A stretch of 46,250 nucleotides of DNA. Source: Acidovorax sp. NO-1 (GTDB lineage: Bacteria > Pseudomonadota > Gammaproteobacteria > Burkholderiales > Burkholderiaceae_C). The position numbers were made by a program, and so were the translations under genes. Each line of letters begins with the position of its first letter. The stretch's first letter is position 1. The notes beneath the pieces were generated by a model, which saw only the letters and a list, made by a program, of their open reading frames with translations, was not told the origin of the DNA and made no database searches. The stretch spans positions 1 to 46,250 of the forward strand of contig NZ_AGTS01000044.1 of NCBI RefSeq assembly GCF_000238595.1, given 5' to 3'. Below, piece by piece: positions 25,105 to 33,390 of this stretch.

Positions 25105-25905
25105 TCAGACCTGGTCGGCCGACAGCCCTGCCGTCTGGCTGAAGCCGCCGTCCACATAGGTGATCTCGGCCGTCATGCCCGACGCCAGGTCCGACAGCAG
25201 GAAGGCAGCCACATTGCCCACGTCTTCAATGGTCACGTTGCGGCGCAGGGGCGAGGCATCGGCCACGCGCGACAGCAGCTTGCCAAAGTCCTTGATGCCG
25301 CTGGCGGCCAGCGTCTTGATGGGCCCGGCGCTGATGCCGTTGGCGCGGATGCTGCGGCCATCTTCGGTGCGGCCCACAGCCTCGGCCAGGTAGCGCACGC
25401 TGGCTTCCAGGCTCGCCTTGGCCAGGCCCATGGTGTTGTAGTTGGGGATGGAACGCAGCGCGCCCAGGTAGCTCAGGGTGAGCAGGGAAGACTTGTCGTT
25501 GAGGTAGGGCAGCGCAGCCTTGGCCATGGCAGGGAAGCTGTAGGCGCTGATATCGTGCGCAATGCGGAAGTTCTCGCGCGACAGGCCGTCGAGAAAATTG
25601 CCCGCAATCGCCTCGCGCGGGGCAAAACCGATGCTGTGCACAAAGCCGTCAAACTTGGGCCAGGTGGCGGACAGCTCGGCAAACATGCGCTCGATCTGCT
25701 CATCGCTCGCCACATCGCAGTCAAAGATCAGCTTGGAGTTGAACTCGGCGGCAAAGTCGGTGATGCGGTCCTTGAAGCGGTCGCCCACGTAGCTGAAAGC
25801 CAGCTCGGCACCCTGGTCGTGGCAGGCCTTGGCGATGCCGTAGGCGATGGAGCGGTTGGACAGAACGCCCGTGATGAGCAGCTTTTTGCCGGTCAGAAAA
25901 CCCAT
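25105..25905 (-). CDS. fabI: Enoyl-[acyl-carrier-protein] reductase (NADH), FabI
   Basis: 266 residues. It catalyses the last step of each fatty-acid elongation cycle, reducing the enoyl-ACP double bond. The SDR-type cofactor site is [20 protein letters not shown], and [13 protein letters not shown] follows. The active-site pair Tyr-x6-Lys is YNTMGLAK (the FabI form), and the C-terminal [11 protein letters not shown] is typical. The ATG at 25905 follows CAGGAGAACAAC. It is divergent from the yej operon, with about 115 bp between starts. Confidence 0.97.
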   Translation of the reverse strand: MGFLTGKKLLITGVLSNRSIAYGIAKACHDQGAELAFSYVGDRFKDRITDFAAEFNSKLIFDCDVASDEQIERMFAELSATWPKFDGFVHSIGFAPREAIAGNFLDGLSRENFRIAHDISAYSFPAMAKAALPYLNDKSSLLTLSYLGALRSIPNYNTMGLAKASLEASVRYLAEAVGRTEDGRSIRANGISAGPIKTLAASGIKDFGKLLSRVADASPLRRNVTIEDVGNVAAFLLSDLASGMTAEITYVDGGFSQTAGLSADQV

Positions 25906-26020
25906 TGTTGTTCTCCTGTGGAATGCGGGGGATATGGCGTTGGCCGAAGCACCGCAGCCGCTTGCGGGGAAATCCCTTAGCCCCTGCGGTGGTGCCTTTG
26001 GCGTAGTGCAGAATTGTCGC

Positions 26021-27820
26021 ATGCGGTTTTGGCTGACTTTTTTGCTGATGGGATGTGCGGCGCCGGCCTGGGCCGCCCACGCGTATGCCCTGTGGGGCGA
26101 GCCGCGCTACCCCGCCGGGTTTGCGCATTTCGAATACGTGAACCCCAACGCGCCCAAGGGCGGCGAGCTGCGGCTGGTGAGCAACCTGCGCGTTTCCACC
26201 TTCGACAAATACAACCCGTTCACCATCAAGGGCAACGCACCGGCGTACCTGTCGTCGTTGATGTTCGATTCGCTGCTGGTGGGCTCCATGGACGAAACGG
26301 CCACCGGCTACGGCCTGCTGGCCGAAGATGTGGAGGTGGCTGCCGATGGCCTGTCCGCCACGTTCCGCCTGCGGCCCGAGGCGCGGTTTCACAACGGCAA
26401 GCCCGTGCTGGCGCAGGACGTGAAGCACAGCTACGACACGCTGGTGGGGCCCTTCACCTCGCCCGCCTACAAGACATTGCTGATCGAGGTGGCAGGTGTC
26501 GATGTGATCAATGACCGCACCGTGCGCTACCGCTTCAAGCTGCCCAACCGCGAGCTGCCGCTGACCGTAGGCGGTCTGCCGGTCTTCAGCCGCGACTGGG
26601 GCGTCGAGAATGGAAAGGCCAAACCCTTCGACCAGGTGGTGATGGACATTCCCATCGGCAGCGGCCCCTATCGTGTTGGTCCGGTGCGTTTTGGCAAGGA
26701 CATCACCTATGTGCGCGACCCGCAGTACTGGGCGCGTGACCTGAACGTGCGCAAGGGCACCGCCAATTTCGACTCCATCCTCGTCAAGATCTACAAGGAC
26801 AACACCGCGCGGCTGGAGGCCCTCAAGGCGGGCGAGTTCGACCTGATGCGTTTCTTCAGCGCGGGCGACTGGGCACGCCGTGTGACGGGCAAGAAGTTCG
26901 ACACCGGCGAGCTCGTGAAGGGAGAGTTTGCGCACAAGCTGCCCTCGGGCTTTCAGAGCTATGTGCTCAACACCCGCCGGCCGCTGTTGCAGGACGCCCG
27001 CGTGCGTGAGGCCCTGGGCCTGGCCATGGACTACGAGTGGATGAACCGCCAGATGTTCTACGGCGCCTACCAGCGGGTGAACGGCCTTTTTGGCAACACC
27101 GCGTGCGAGACCAGGGGCTCCCCATCGCCCGAAGAACTGGCCTTGATGGAGCCTTGGCGCAAGCACATTCCGGCTGCCGCCTTCGGCCCCATGACGGTGC
27201 CGCCGCGTACCGATGGTGACTCCTCATTGCGCGCCAACCTGCGCCGCGCGCAGGCGCTGCTGAAAGAGGCAGGCTGGGAGGTGCAGGGTGGCGCGCTGCG
27301 CAACGCCCAGGGGCAGGCCATGGTGCTCGAATACATGGACAGCAACGAAGGCGGTGTGCGCGTGGTCACGCCGTGGATGCGCAGCCTCGAAAAGCTGGGC
27401 ATCAGCTTGCGCTTCCGTGCGGTGGACTTCGCGCTGTACCAGCAGCGGCTGCAGAAGTTCGACTTCGACATCACCTCCATGGCCTTCCAGGGCACGCACA
27501 ACCCGGGCCAGGAGTTCGCCGACCTGTTCGGCAGCCAGGCCGCCGACACTGAGGATTCGGGCAACTTTGCGGGCGTGAAGAACCCTGCCGTGGACGCGCT
27601 GATCATGGCCATGACCTCCGCCAAGACCGAGGCGCAACTGCTGCCCGCCTGCCACGCGCTGGAGCGCGTCATCGCGCACAGCCACTACCTGATTCCGCAG
27701 TGGACGGCGGGCACGCACCGCATGGCGTACAACGCCTGGCGCCTGTCCCGACCCGCCACGGTGCCGCCGTACTCCAGCGGCGAGGGCTGGGTCATCGATA
27801 CCTGGTGGTCGAAGCAATGA
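26021..27820 (+). CDS. yejA: Peptide ABC transporter substrate-binding protein, YejA-like
   Basis: 599 residues. A signal peptide (about 1-18, ending AWAAHA) is followed by a family 5 extracellular solute-binding fold (SBP_bac_5): [22 protein letters not shown]-type region (KYNPFTIKG), [22 protein letters not shown] strand and KHSYDTL. The tail [12 protein letters not shown] matches YejA-type proteins. It captures peptides in the periplasm for the YejBEF channel; in enteric bacteria this system carries microcin C and affects antimicrobial peptide resistance. It is first in the operon. Confidence 0.93.
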   Translation: MRFWLTFLLMGCAAPAWAAHAYALWGEPRYPAGFAHFEYVNPNAPKGGELRLVSNLRVSTFDKYNPFTIKGNAPAYLSSLMFDSLLVGSMDETATGYGLLAEDVEVAADGLSATFRLRPEARFHNGKPVLAQDVKHSYDTLVGPFTSPAYKTLLIEVAGVDVINDRTVRYRFKLPNRELPLTVGGLPVFSRDWGVENGKAKPFDQVVMDIPIGSGPYRVGPVRFGKDITYVRDPQYWARDLNVRKGTANFDSILVKIYKDNTARLEALKAGEFDLMRFFSAGDWARRVTGKKFDTGELVKGEFAHKLPSGFQSYVLNTRRPLLQDARVREALGLAMDYEWMNRQMFYGAYQRVNGLFGNTACETRGSPSPEELALMEPWRKHIPAAAFGPMTVPPRTDGDSSLRANLRRAQALLKEAGWEVQGGALRNAQGQAMVLEYMDSNEGGVRVVTPWMRSLEKLGISLRFRAVDFALYQQRLQKFDFDITSMAFQGTHNPGQEFADLFGSQAADTEDSGNFAGVKNPAVDALIMAMTSAKTEAQLLPACHALERVIAHSHYLIPQWTAGTHRMAYNAWRLSRPATVPPYSSGEGWVIDTWWSKQ

Positions 27821-27825
27821 AGCCC

Positions 27826-27905
27826 CCACGCTCCACCGTTGCACGGGTCGCTGCCCCCCCAGGGGGCTGGCCTTGCTTGGGGCGGCCCGGCGCGGTGGCC
27901 GCTCG
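27826..27905. repeat. Dispersed GC-rich repeat, family B copy 1
   Basis: It reads CCCCCCAGGGGG then GGGGCGGCCCGGCGCGG and GGCCGCTC, in the yejA-yejB gap. A diverged relative lies at 38166-38255. Such GC-rich elements are scattered between genes in this bacterial family; this is recognition by pattern only. Confidence 0.4.
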
Positions 27906-27930
27906 CCCTGCAACAAGTTCTTGACAAGCC

Positions 27931-28962
27931 ATGTTCGCCTACATCCTCAAACGCGTGCTGCTCATGCTGCCCACCCTGCTGGGCGTGCTGCTGCTGACCT
28001 TCGTGGTGATCCAGTTCGTGCCCGGCGGCCCGGTGGAGCAGTACATGGCCGAGGCCAAGGCCGGCGCGGGCGGGGGGGGCGCAGAGGGCGGCGGGCTCAG
28101 CTACCGGGGCGCGCAGGGGGTGGACCCGCAGCGGCTGGAGCAGATCAAGGCGCTTTACGGCTTCGACAAACCCCCGCACGAGCGCTTCCTGCAGATGCTG
28201 GGGCAGTTTGCGCGCTTTGACCTGGGCAAGAGCTTCTTCCAGAACAAGGATGTGTGGCAGCTGGTGAAAGAGAAGCTCCCCGTTTCCATCAGCCTGGGGA
28301 TGTGGACGTTTTTCATCAGCTATCTCGTGGCCGTGCCGCTGGGCGTGGCCAAGGCGGTGCGGGCGGGGTCGCGGTTTGACCTCGTCACCACGCTCATCAT
28401 CCTGGTGGGCTACGCGATCCCGGGGTTTGTGCTGGGCGTGGCGCTGCTGGTGATTTTTGGCGGGCAACTGCAGTGGTTCCCGCTGCGGGGGCTCACCTCG
28501 GCCAACTGGGACGAGCTGAGCTGGGGCGCGCGCATTGTGGACTACCTCTGGCACATCACGCTGCCCGTCACGGCCATGGTGCTGGGCAGCTTTGCGGTGA
28601 CGGCCATGCTCACCAAGAACGCTTTCCTGGAAGAGATCCGCAAGCAATACGTGCTCACGGCGCGCGCCAAGGGCCTATCGGAGCGCCAGGTGCTCTGGAA
28701 GCATGTGTTCCGCAACGCGCTGATTCCCATCATCACCGGCTTTCCGGCGGCGTTCATCGGCGCGTTCTTTGCGGGCTCGCTGCTGATTGAGACGCTGTTC
28801 TCGCTCGACGGCCTGGGCCTGCTGAGCTACGAGAGCGTCATCCGGCGCGACTACCCCGTGGTGCTGGGCACGCTGTATCTGTTCACGCTGATCGGGCTGG
28901 TGACCAAGCTCGTCAGCGACCTGTGCTACGTGTGGGTGGACCCGCGCGTGAAGTTTGATTGA
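27931..28962 (+). CDS. yejB: Peptide ABC transporter permease, YejB-like
   Basis: 343 residues. N-terminal MFAYILKRVLLMLPTLLGVL is the first membrane span, and five more spans follow in the BPD_transp_1 domain. The coupling loop (EAA motif) is VLTARAKGLSERQVLWKHVFRNALIP. An inserted Gly-rich periplasmic loop (about 43-60) is longer than usual. YejB pairs with YejE to form the channel. A TA pair, not yejE, follows 9 bp later. Confidence 0.95.
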   Translation: MFAYILKRVLLMLPTLLGVLLLTFVVIQFVPGGPVEQYMAEAKAGAGGGGAEGGGLSYRGAQGVDPQRLEQIKALYGFDKPPHERFLQMLGQFARFDLGKSFFQNKDVWQLVKEKLPVSISLGMWTFFISYLVAVPLGVAKAVRAGSRFDLVTTLIILVGYAIPGFVLGVALLVIFGGQLQWFPLRGLTSANWDELSWGARIVDYLWHITLPVTAMVLGSFAVTAMLTKNAFLEEIRKQYVLTARAKGLSERQVLWKHVFRNALIPIITGFPAAFIGAFFAGSLLIETLFSLDGLGLLSYESVIRRDYPVVLGTLYLFTLIGLVTKLVSDLCYVWVDPRVKFD

Positions 28963-28971
28963 AGGATACGC

Positions 28972-29382
28972 ATGCGTGTGACCTCCGAAGTAATCGAGCG
29001 CACCGTGCGCATGCTGCAGGCGCGACTGCCGGGCCTGCTGGCGGTGTACGGCTTTGGCAGCCGCGTGCAAGGCACGGCGGGGCCGGACAGCGACCTGGAC
29101 CTGGCCGTGCTGGTGGCTGGCTACGCTGATGTGCTGCTGTTGTGGCAGCTATCCAGTGAACTGGCCGACATCGCGGGCTGCGCCGTGGATCTGCTGGACT
29201 TGCGTGCTGCATCCACGGTGATGCAGTACCAGGTCGTCACCCAGGGTGAGCGTTGGTGGACACGGGATGCACAGGCCGCGATGTTCGAGAGCGCCATCCT
29301 GAGCGAGAAAACCGCCCTGGACACGGCGCGCGCTGGCCTGCTGGCCGATATTCGAGAGCGAGGGACTGTGTATGGTGGATGA
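28972..29382 (+). CDS. mntA: MntA-type nucleotidyltransferase antitoxin
   Basis: 136 residues. The minimal nucleotidyltransferase signature GS-x10-D-x-D is complete: G29-S30 to D41-x-D43 (GFGSRVQGTAGPDSDLDLAV). Characterised MntA proteins neutralise their partner HepT by attaching AMP groups to it. The gene lies between yejB (9 bp upstream) and hepT (11-nt overlap), so translation of the pair is coupled. Its base composition is like the surrounding operon. Confidence 0.9.
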   Translation: MRVTSEVIERTVRMLQARLPGLLAVYGFGSRVQGTAGPDSDLDLAVLVAGYADVLLLWQLSSELADIAGCAVDLLDLRAASTVMQYQVVTQGERWWTRDAQAAMFESAILSEKTALDTARAGLLADIRERGTVYGG

Positions 29383-29788
29383 CGTGCTGCTGAACAAGGC
29401 CGCCACAATAGAGCGCTGCGTATTGCGTGCGCGCGAGGAATATTTCAGCGATCCGACCACTTTCGCCACCAATTTCAGCCGCCAGGATGCCGCCATCCTG
29501 AACATCCAGCGCGCCTGCGAGGCCGCGCTGGACATGGGCCAGCACCTGATTCGGCGCGACCGGCTGGGTGTTCCACAAAGTGCGCGCGACGTTTTTGCCC
29601 TGCTGGCCCAGGCTGGCCGGATTGAACCACCCCTGGCCGAAGGCTTGCAGCGCATGGTGGGGTTTCGCAACATCGCCGTGCATGACTACCAGAGCCTACA
29701 GCTTCCCATTACCATCGCCATCATCGAGAAGCACCTGGATGAGTTTTTGCAGTACAGCAAAGCCATCCTGCTGCGTGATGCCAGATAA
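29372..29788 (+). CDS. hepT: HepT-type HEPN toxin
   Basis: 138 residues, all-helical. The HEPN ribonuclease motif R-x4-H-x-Y is RNIAVHDY (R99, H104, Y106); the tyrosine is the residue adenylylated by MntA in studied systems. The protein cleaves RNA, probably tRNA or mRNA, when free. The gene overlaps mntA by 11 nt at its start and reaches the yejE start region at its end, so it is wedged tightly into the transporter operon. Confidence 0.92.
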   Translation: MVDDVLLNKAATIERCVLRAREEYFSDPTTFATNFSRQDAAILNIQRACEAALDMGQHLIRRDRLGVPQSARDVFALLAQAGRIEPPLAEGLQRMVGFRNIAVHDYQSLQLPITIAIIEKHLDEFLQYSKAILLRDAR

Positions 29789-29798
29789 GCAGCAGGCC

Positions 29799-30866
29799 AT
29801 GGGCTCCCCAACATCTCGCGGTCCAACGGGTGCTGCTCCCGCTTCGCTCTCCCCCTCCCGCCGCGCGTGGCTGCGCTTCAAGCGCAACCGCCTGGGGTAC
29901 TGGAGCCTGCTCGTCTTCTGCGCCCTGGTGCTGGTCAGCCTGTGCGCCGAGCTGGTCAGCAACGACCGGCCGCTCGTCGTGCGCTACGAGGGTCAAACGT
30001 ATTTCCCCATGCTCAAGGACTACCCCGAGAAAACCTTTGGCGGAGACTTCGAGACACCCACCGACTACCTCGACCCCTTCATCAAGGAGCGCATCACCGC
30101 AGGCAGCAACTGGGCGCTGTACACCCTGAACCCCTACGGCCCCAACACGCTGAACTACTTTGCCAAGGCGCCCAACCCCTCAGCACCAACGGCCGACAAC
30201 TGGCTGGGTACCGACGACCGGGGGCGCGACCTGCTCGCGCAGCTGCTCTACGGATTTCGCGTGAGCGTGCTGTTTGGCCTGGCGCTCACCGTCACCGGTG
30301 TGCTGCTGGGCATGATCACCGGCGCCATCCAGGGCTTCTTCGGCGGCAAGACCGACCTGGCGTTTCAGCGCTTCATCGAAATCTGGGGCTCCATGCCCGA
30401 GCTGTACCTGCTCATCATCTTCAGCGCCGTGTTTGCGCCCAGCATTGCACTTCTGCTGGTGCTGCTGAGCCTGTTTGGCTGGATGGGCCTGTCGGACTAC
30501 GTGCGCGCCGAATTTTTGCGCAACCGCCAGCTTGATTACGTGAAGGCGGCACGCGCGCTCGGGGTGAGCAATACCCAGATCATCTGGCGCCACATCCTGC
30601 CCAACAGCCTGACGCCCGTGGTCACCTTTTTGCCGTTCCGCATGAGCGGCGCGATTCTGGCGCTCACCTCGCTCGACTTTCTGGGCCTGGGTGTACCGCC
30701 CGGCACGCCCAGCCTGGGCGAGCTTTTGAGCCAGGGCAAGAACAGCATTGATGCGTGGTGGATCTCGCTGTCCACCTTTGCGGTGCTGGTCACCACCTTG
30801 TTGCTGCTGACCTTCATGGGCGACGCCCTGCGCGACGCGCTCGATCCGCGAAAGGCCGACCAGTGA
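29799..30866 (+). CDS. yejE: Peptide ABC transporter permease, YejE-like
   Basis: 355 residues from ATG 29799; an ATG at 29778 overlapping hepT is an alternative and neither has a strong ribosome binding site. Membrane span 1 (about 30-50) is followed by a large periplasmic part with conserved YFPMLKDYPEKTFGGDFETP and the WLGTDDRGRDLLAQLLYGFR motif of this family. Five spans and the coupling loop VKAARALGVSNTQIIWRHILPN follow. It is the YejB partner; the ATPase gene comes next with stop and possible GTG start overlapping. Confidence 0.94.
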   Translation: MGSPTSRGPTGAAPASLSPSRRAWLRFKRNRLGYWSLLVFCALVLVSLCAELVSNDRPLVVRYEGQTYFPMLKDYPEKTFGGDFETPTDYLDPFIKERITAGSNWALYTLNPYGPNTLNYFAKAPNPSAPTADNWLGTDDRGRDLLAQLLYGFRVSVLFGLALTVTGVLLGMITGAIQGFFGGKTDLAFQRFIEIWGSMPELYLLIIFSAVFAPSIALLLVLLSLFGWMGLSDYVRAEFLRNRQLDYVKAARALGVSNTQIIWRHILPNSLTPVVTFLPFRMSGAILALTSLDFLGLGVPPGTPSLGELLSQGKNSIDAWWISLSTFAVLVTTLLLLTFMGDALRDALDPRKADQ

Positions 30867-30880
30867 ACCCTTCATCGGCC

Positions 30881-32503
30881 ATGACGACCCCTTTGTTGCA
30901 GGTTCTGGACCTTCACGTTCGCTTTGGCGCCAAAGAGGTGGTGCGGGGCGTGAGCTTTGACATCGCCGCCGGTGAAAAGCTTGCGCTGGTGGGGGAATCC
31001 GGCTCGGGCAAGACCATCACGGCCCTGAGCCTGCTGCGCCTGGCGGGCAATGCCGTCATCACCGGGCAGGCCACGCTGCAGGGCCGCGGCGACCTGCTGG
31101 CGCTGACCGAGCGCGAGATGCGCGGCGTGCGCGGTGGCGACATTGCCATGGTGTTCCAGGAGCCCATGACCGCGCTCAACCCGCTGATGACCATTGGCAT
31201 GCAGATCGCCGAGATCCTGCAGCTTAAAAAAGGCCTGACAGGCGCCCAGTGTGCGCAGGCCGCCATCGAGCTGCTGGCGCAGACCGGTATCCCCGAGCCC
31301 GCGCGGCGAGCCAACAGCTTTCCGCACCAGCTCAGCGGCGGGCAGCGCCAGCGCGCCATGATTGCCATGGCCCTGGCCAGTGCGCCCCGGCTGCTGCTGG
31401 CCGACGAGCCCACCACGGCGCTGGATGTCACCCTGCGCGGGCAGATCCTGGACCTGCTGACCGACCTGCAGCGCCAGAACGGCATGGCCGTGCTGCTCAT
31501 CACGCACGACCTGAATCTGGTGCGCCGCTTTGCCGACCGCGTGGCCGTGATGGAGCAGGGCGTGCTGGTAGAGCAGGGCCCCGTGGCTGACGTGTTTGGC
31601 AACCCGCAGCACGCCTACACCCGCCGCCTGATCGCCAGCCTGCCGCGCCGCGACGTGCTGGAGGCCGACCCGCCCGCGGGCGCTGCGCCCGTGGTTCACA
31701 CCCAGGACCTGCGCGTGGTGTACCCCACGCCGTTGCCGGGCATCAAGGGCTGGTTCAAGAAGGGCGAGTTTGTGGCCGTGCAGGGCGCGGCGCTGCAGCT
31801 GCTGCCCGGCCGCACGCTGGGGGTGGTGGGCGAATCGGGCTCGGGCAAGTCCACACTGGCGCAGGCCATTCTGGGTTTGCTGCCGTACGCGGGGCAGTTG
31901 CAGGTGGGCGGGCAGGCCTGGCAGCAGCCAGCCACGCGCAACACCCCGGCCAACCAGCAGCTGCGCCGCAGGGTGCAGGTGGTGTTTCAAGACCCGTTTT
32001 CGTCGCTGTCCCCGCGCCTCACGGTGGAAGAGATTGTGGGCGAGGGCCTGAAGGTGCACGAGCCCACTTTGGGTATAGCCGAGCGGCGTGCACGGGTGGA
32101 AGCCGCCCTGCAGGAGGTGGGACTGGCCGAGGCGCAATACCCGCGCCTGCTGGAGCGCTACCCGCACGAATTCTCGGGTGGCCAGCGCCAGCGCCTGGCC
32201 ATTGCACGTGCCCTCATCGTGCAGCCCCAGGTGCTGGTGCTGGACGAGCCCACCAGCGCCCTGGACGTGACCATCCAGCAGCAGGTGCTGGGCCTGCTGC
32301 AGCGCCTGCAAAAAGAAAAGGGCCTGAGCTACCTGCTCATCACGCATGACGTGGATGTAATCCGCGCCATGGCGCACGACGTACTGGTGATGAAAGACGG
32401 CAATGTGCTGGAGGCGGGCAGCGTGCAGCAGGTGCTGGATGCGCCGCAACACCCCTACACCCAGCGCCTGGTGGCTGCGGCCACGGTGCCGTCCGACGAC
32501 TGA
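30881..32503 (+). CDS. yejF: Peptide ABC transporter ATPase, YejF-like (two nucleotide-binding domains)
   Basis: 540 residues with two ABC domains fused. The first has GESGSGKT, signature LSGGQRQR and Walker B LLLADEPTTALD; the second has GESGSGKST, FSGGQRQR and VLVLDEPTSALD. Each is followed by the oligopeptide-type tail for the transporter contact (HAYTRRLIASLP, HPYTQRLVAA). It powers YejBE. The ATG at 30881 gives the usual start; an in-frame GTG at 30863 overlaps the yejE stop and would add six residues. Confidence 0.95.
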   Translation: MTTPLLQVLDLHVRFGAKEVVRGVSFDIAAGEKLALVGESGSGKTITALSLLRLAGNAVITGQATLQGRGDLLALTEREMRGVRGGDIAMVFQEPMTALNPLMTIGMQIAEILQLKKGLTGAQCAQAAIELLAQTGIPEPARRANSFPHQLSGGQRQRAMIAMALASAPRLLLADEPTTALDVTLRGQILDLLTDLQRQNGMAVLLITHDLNLVRRFADRVAVMEQGVLVEQGPVADVFGNPQHAYTRRLIASLPRRDVLEADPPAGAAPVVHTQDLRVVYPTPLPGIKGWFKKGEFVAVQGAALQLLPGRTLGVVGESGSGKSTLAQAILGLLPYAGQLQVGGQAWQQPATRNTPANQQLRRRVQVVFQDPFSSLSPRLTVEEIVGEGLKVHEPTLGIAERRARVEAALQEVGLAEAQYPRLLERYPHEFSGGQRQRLAIARALIVQPQVLVLDEPTSALDVTIQQQVLGLLQRLQKEKGLSYLLITHDVDVIRAMAHDVLVMKDGNVLEAGSVQQVLDAPQHPYTQRLVAAATVPSDD

Positions 32504-32504
32504 G

Positions 32505-32567
32505 TTTTGTGTAAAAACGGGCTCTTGCGCTTGATGGTAAAGCGCGAGCAGCTATTAAAATTGTAGC
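32505..32567 (+). repeat. Dispersed palindromic repeat, family A copy 2
   Basis: It reads GGGCTCTTGCGCTTGATGGT then AAAGCGCGAGCAGCTATTAA up to GTAGC, starting right after the yejF stop. Same layout as the copies at 25034, 35215 and 41890. It may act as the transcript end of the yej operon. Confidence 0.75.
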
Positions 32568-32628
32568 GAAAGAACAGACGCGTGTGTTGCCCCGGTGCCC
32601 GCACGGCGGCGGTGGCAGGGTAGCGGCT

Positions 32629-33225
32629 TTACGTCAACACGGCGCGCCGTGCGTGCTGTTCACCCGCCGGAGGCGCCCAGCGGATCTTGCTCACATCCAC
32701 GCCCATCGCCTGGGCGCGTTCCATCAGGTGTTCGCGCACATGGTGCGGCACGGTGGGGGTGCGCGACAGAATCCACAGGTAGTCCTTGCTGGAGCCCACC
32801 ACCATCGCCCACTGGTAGTTCTCGTCCAGCGCCACCACGTTGTAGCCGCCGTAGAACGGGCCGAAGAAAGACACCTTCAGCGCGGCGCGGGTCGGGTCAT
32901 CCACAAAGCGTGCGGTGCCCTCAGCCTCCTTCCAGGCCTTGCGCACCGGGTCGTAGCCGCGGTTGACCACCTTGATGGTGTCGTCGGCGTTGCGGGTATA
33001 GGTGGCGCTGGTCTGCGTCAGGCCACGCTCGAACGAATTCTCGATGCGGGCCACCTCGTGCCAGTAGCCTGCGTAGCGGTCCACGTCAAAGCCGCGCACC
33101 GGCTGGATGCCTTCGGGCGTGCGTGGCGTTGAGCAGGCCGACAGCGCCAGCACCGCCATCAGCGCGACCGCGCCCATCAGCAGCGGCCAGGGCGAATGGC
33201 GAAGGGGTGGGCTGTAAGTGCGCAT
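32629..33225 (-). CDS. blc: Outer-membrane lipoprotein lipocalin, Blc-like
   Basis: 198 residues. A lipoprotein signal peptide with lipobox LSAC (Cys about 31) is followed by a lipocalin barrel: the hallmark GYWHEVARIENSFERG, then TYTRNADDTIKVVNRGYD, FFGPFYGGYNVVALD and the closing YLWILSRTPTVP. Blc proteins bind lysophospholipid or fatty acid in the outer membrane and are induced under envelope stress. It ends with a basic tail. Confidence 0.94.
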   Translation of the reverse strand: MRTYSPPLRHSPWPLLMGAVALMAVLALSACSTPRTPEGIQPVRGFDVDRYAGYWHEVARIENSFERGLTQTSATYTRNADDTIKVVNRGYDPVRKAWKEAEGTARFVDDPTRAALKVSFFGPFYGGYNVVALDENYQWAMVVGSSKDYLWILSRTPTVPHHVREHLMERAQAMGVDVSKIRWAPPAGEQHARRAVLT

Positions 33226-33390
33226 GGGGTCTTCTCCAATGGTCTGGCGCGCTCAGTGCGGGGGTAAAAGCGCGGCGTGTTGTGGTTGGGGGCTGCACGG
33301 TGTGCTGCCTTGCTCTCTGCCGGTGACTGTAGGCAGCGCGCCTGCCGCCCGGTGTAGGAGCACGCTGGCAGCGCCTGTCGGCCGCGCAGG

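Noticed and set aside
30872..32452. 526-codon frame antisense to yejF
   Set aside because: Composition typical of a shadow, while the plus strand encodes both complete ABC ATPase domains.
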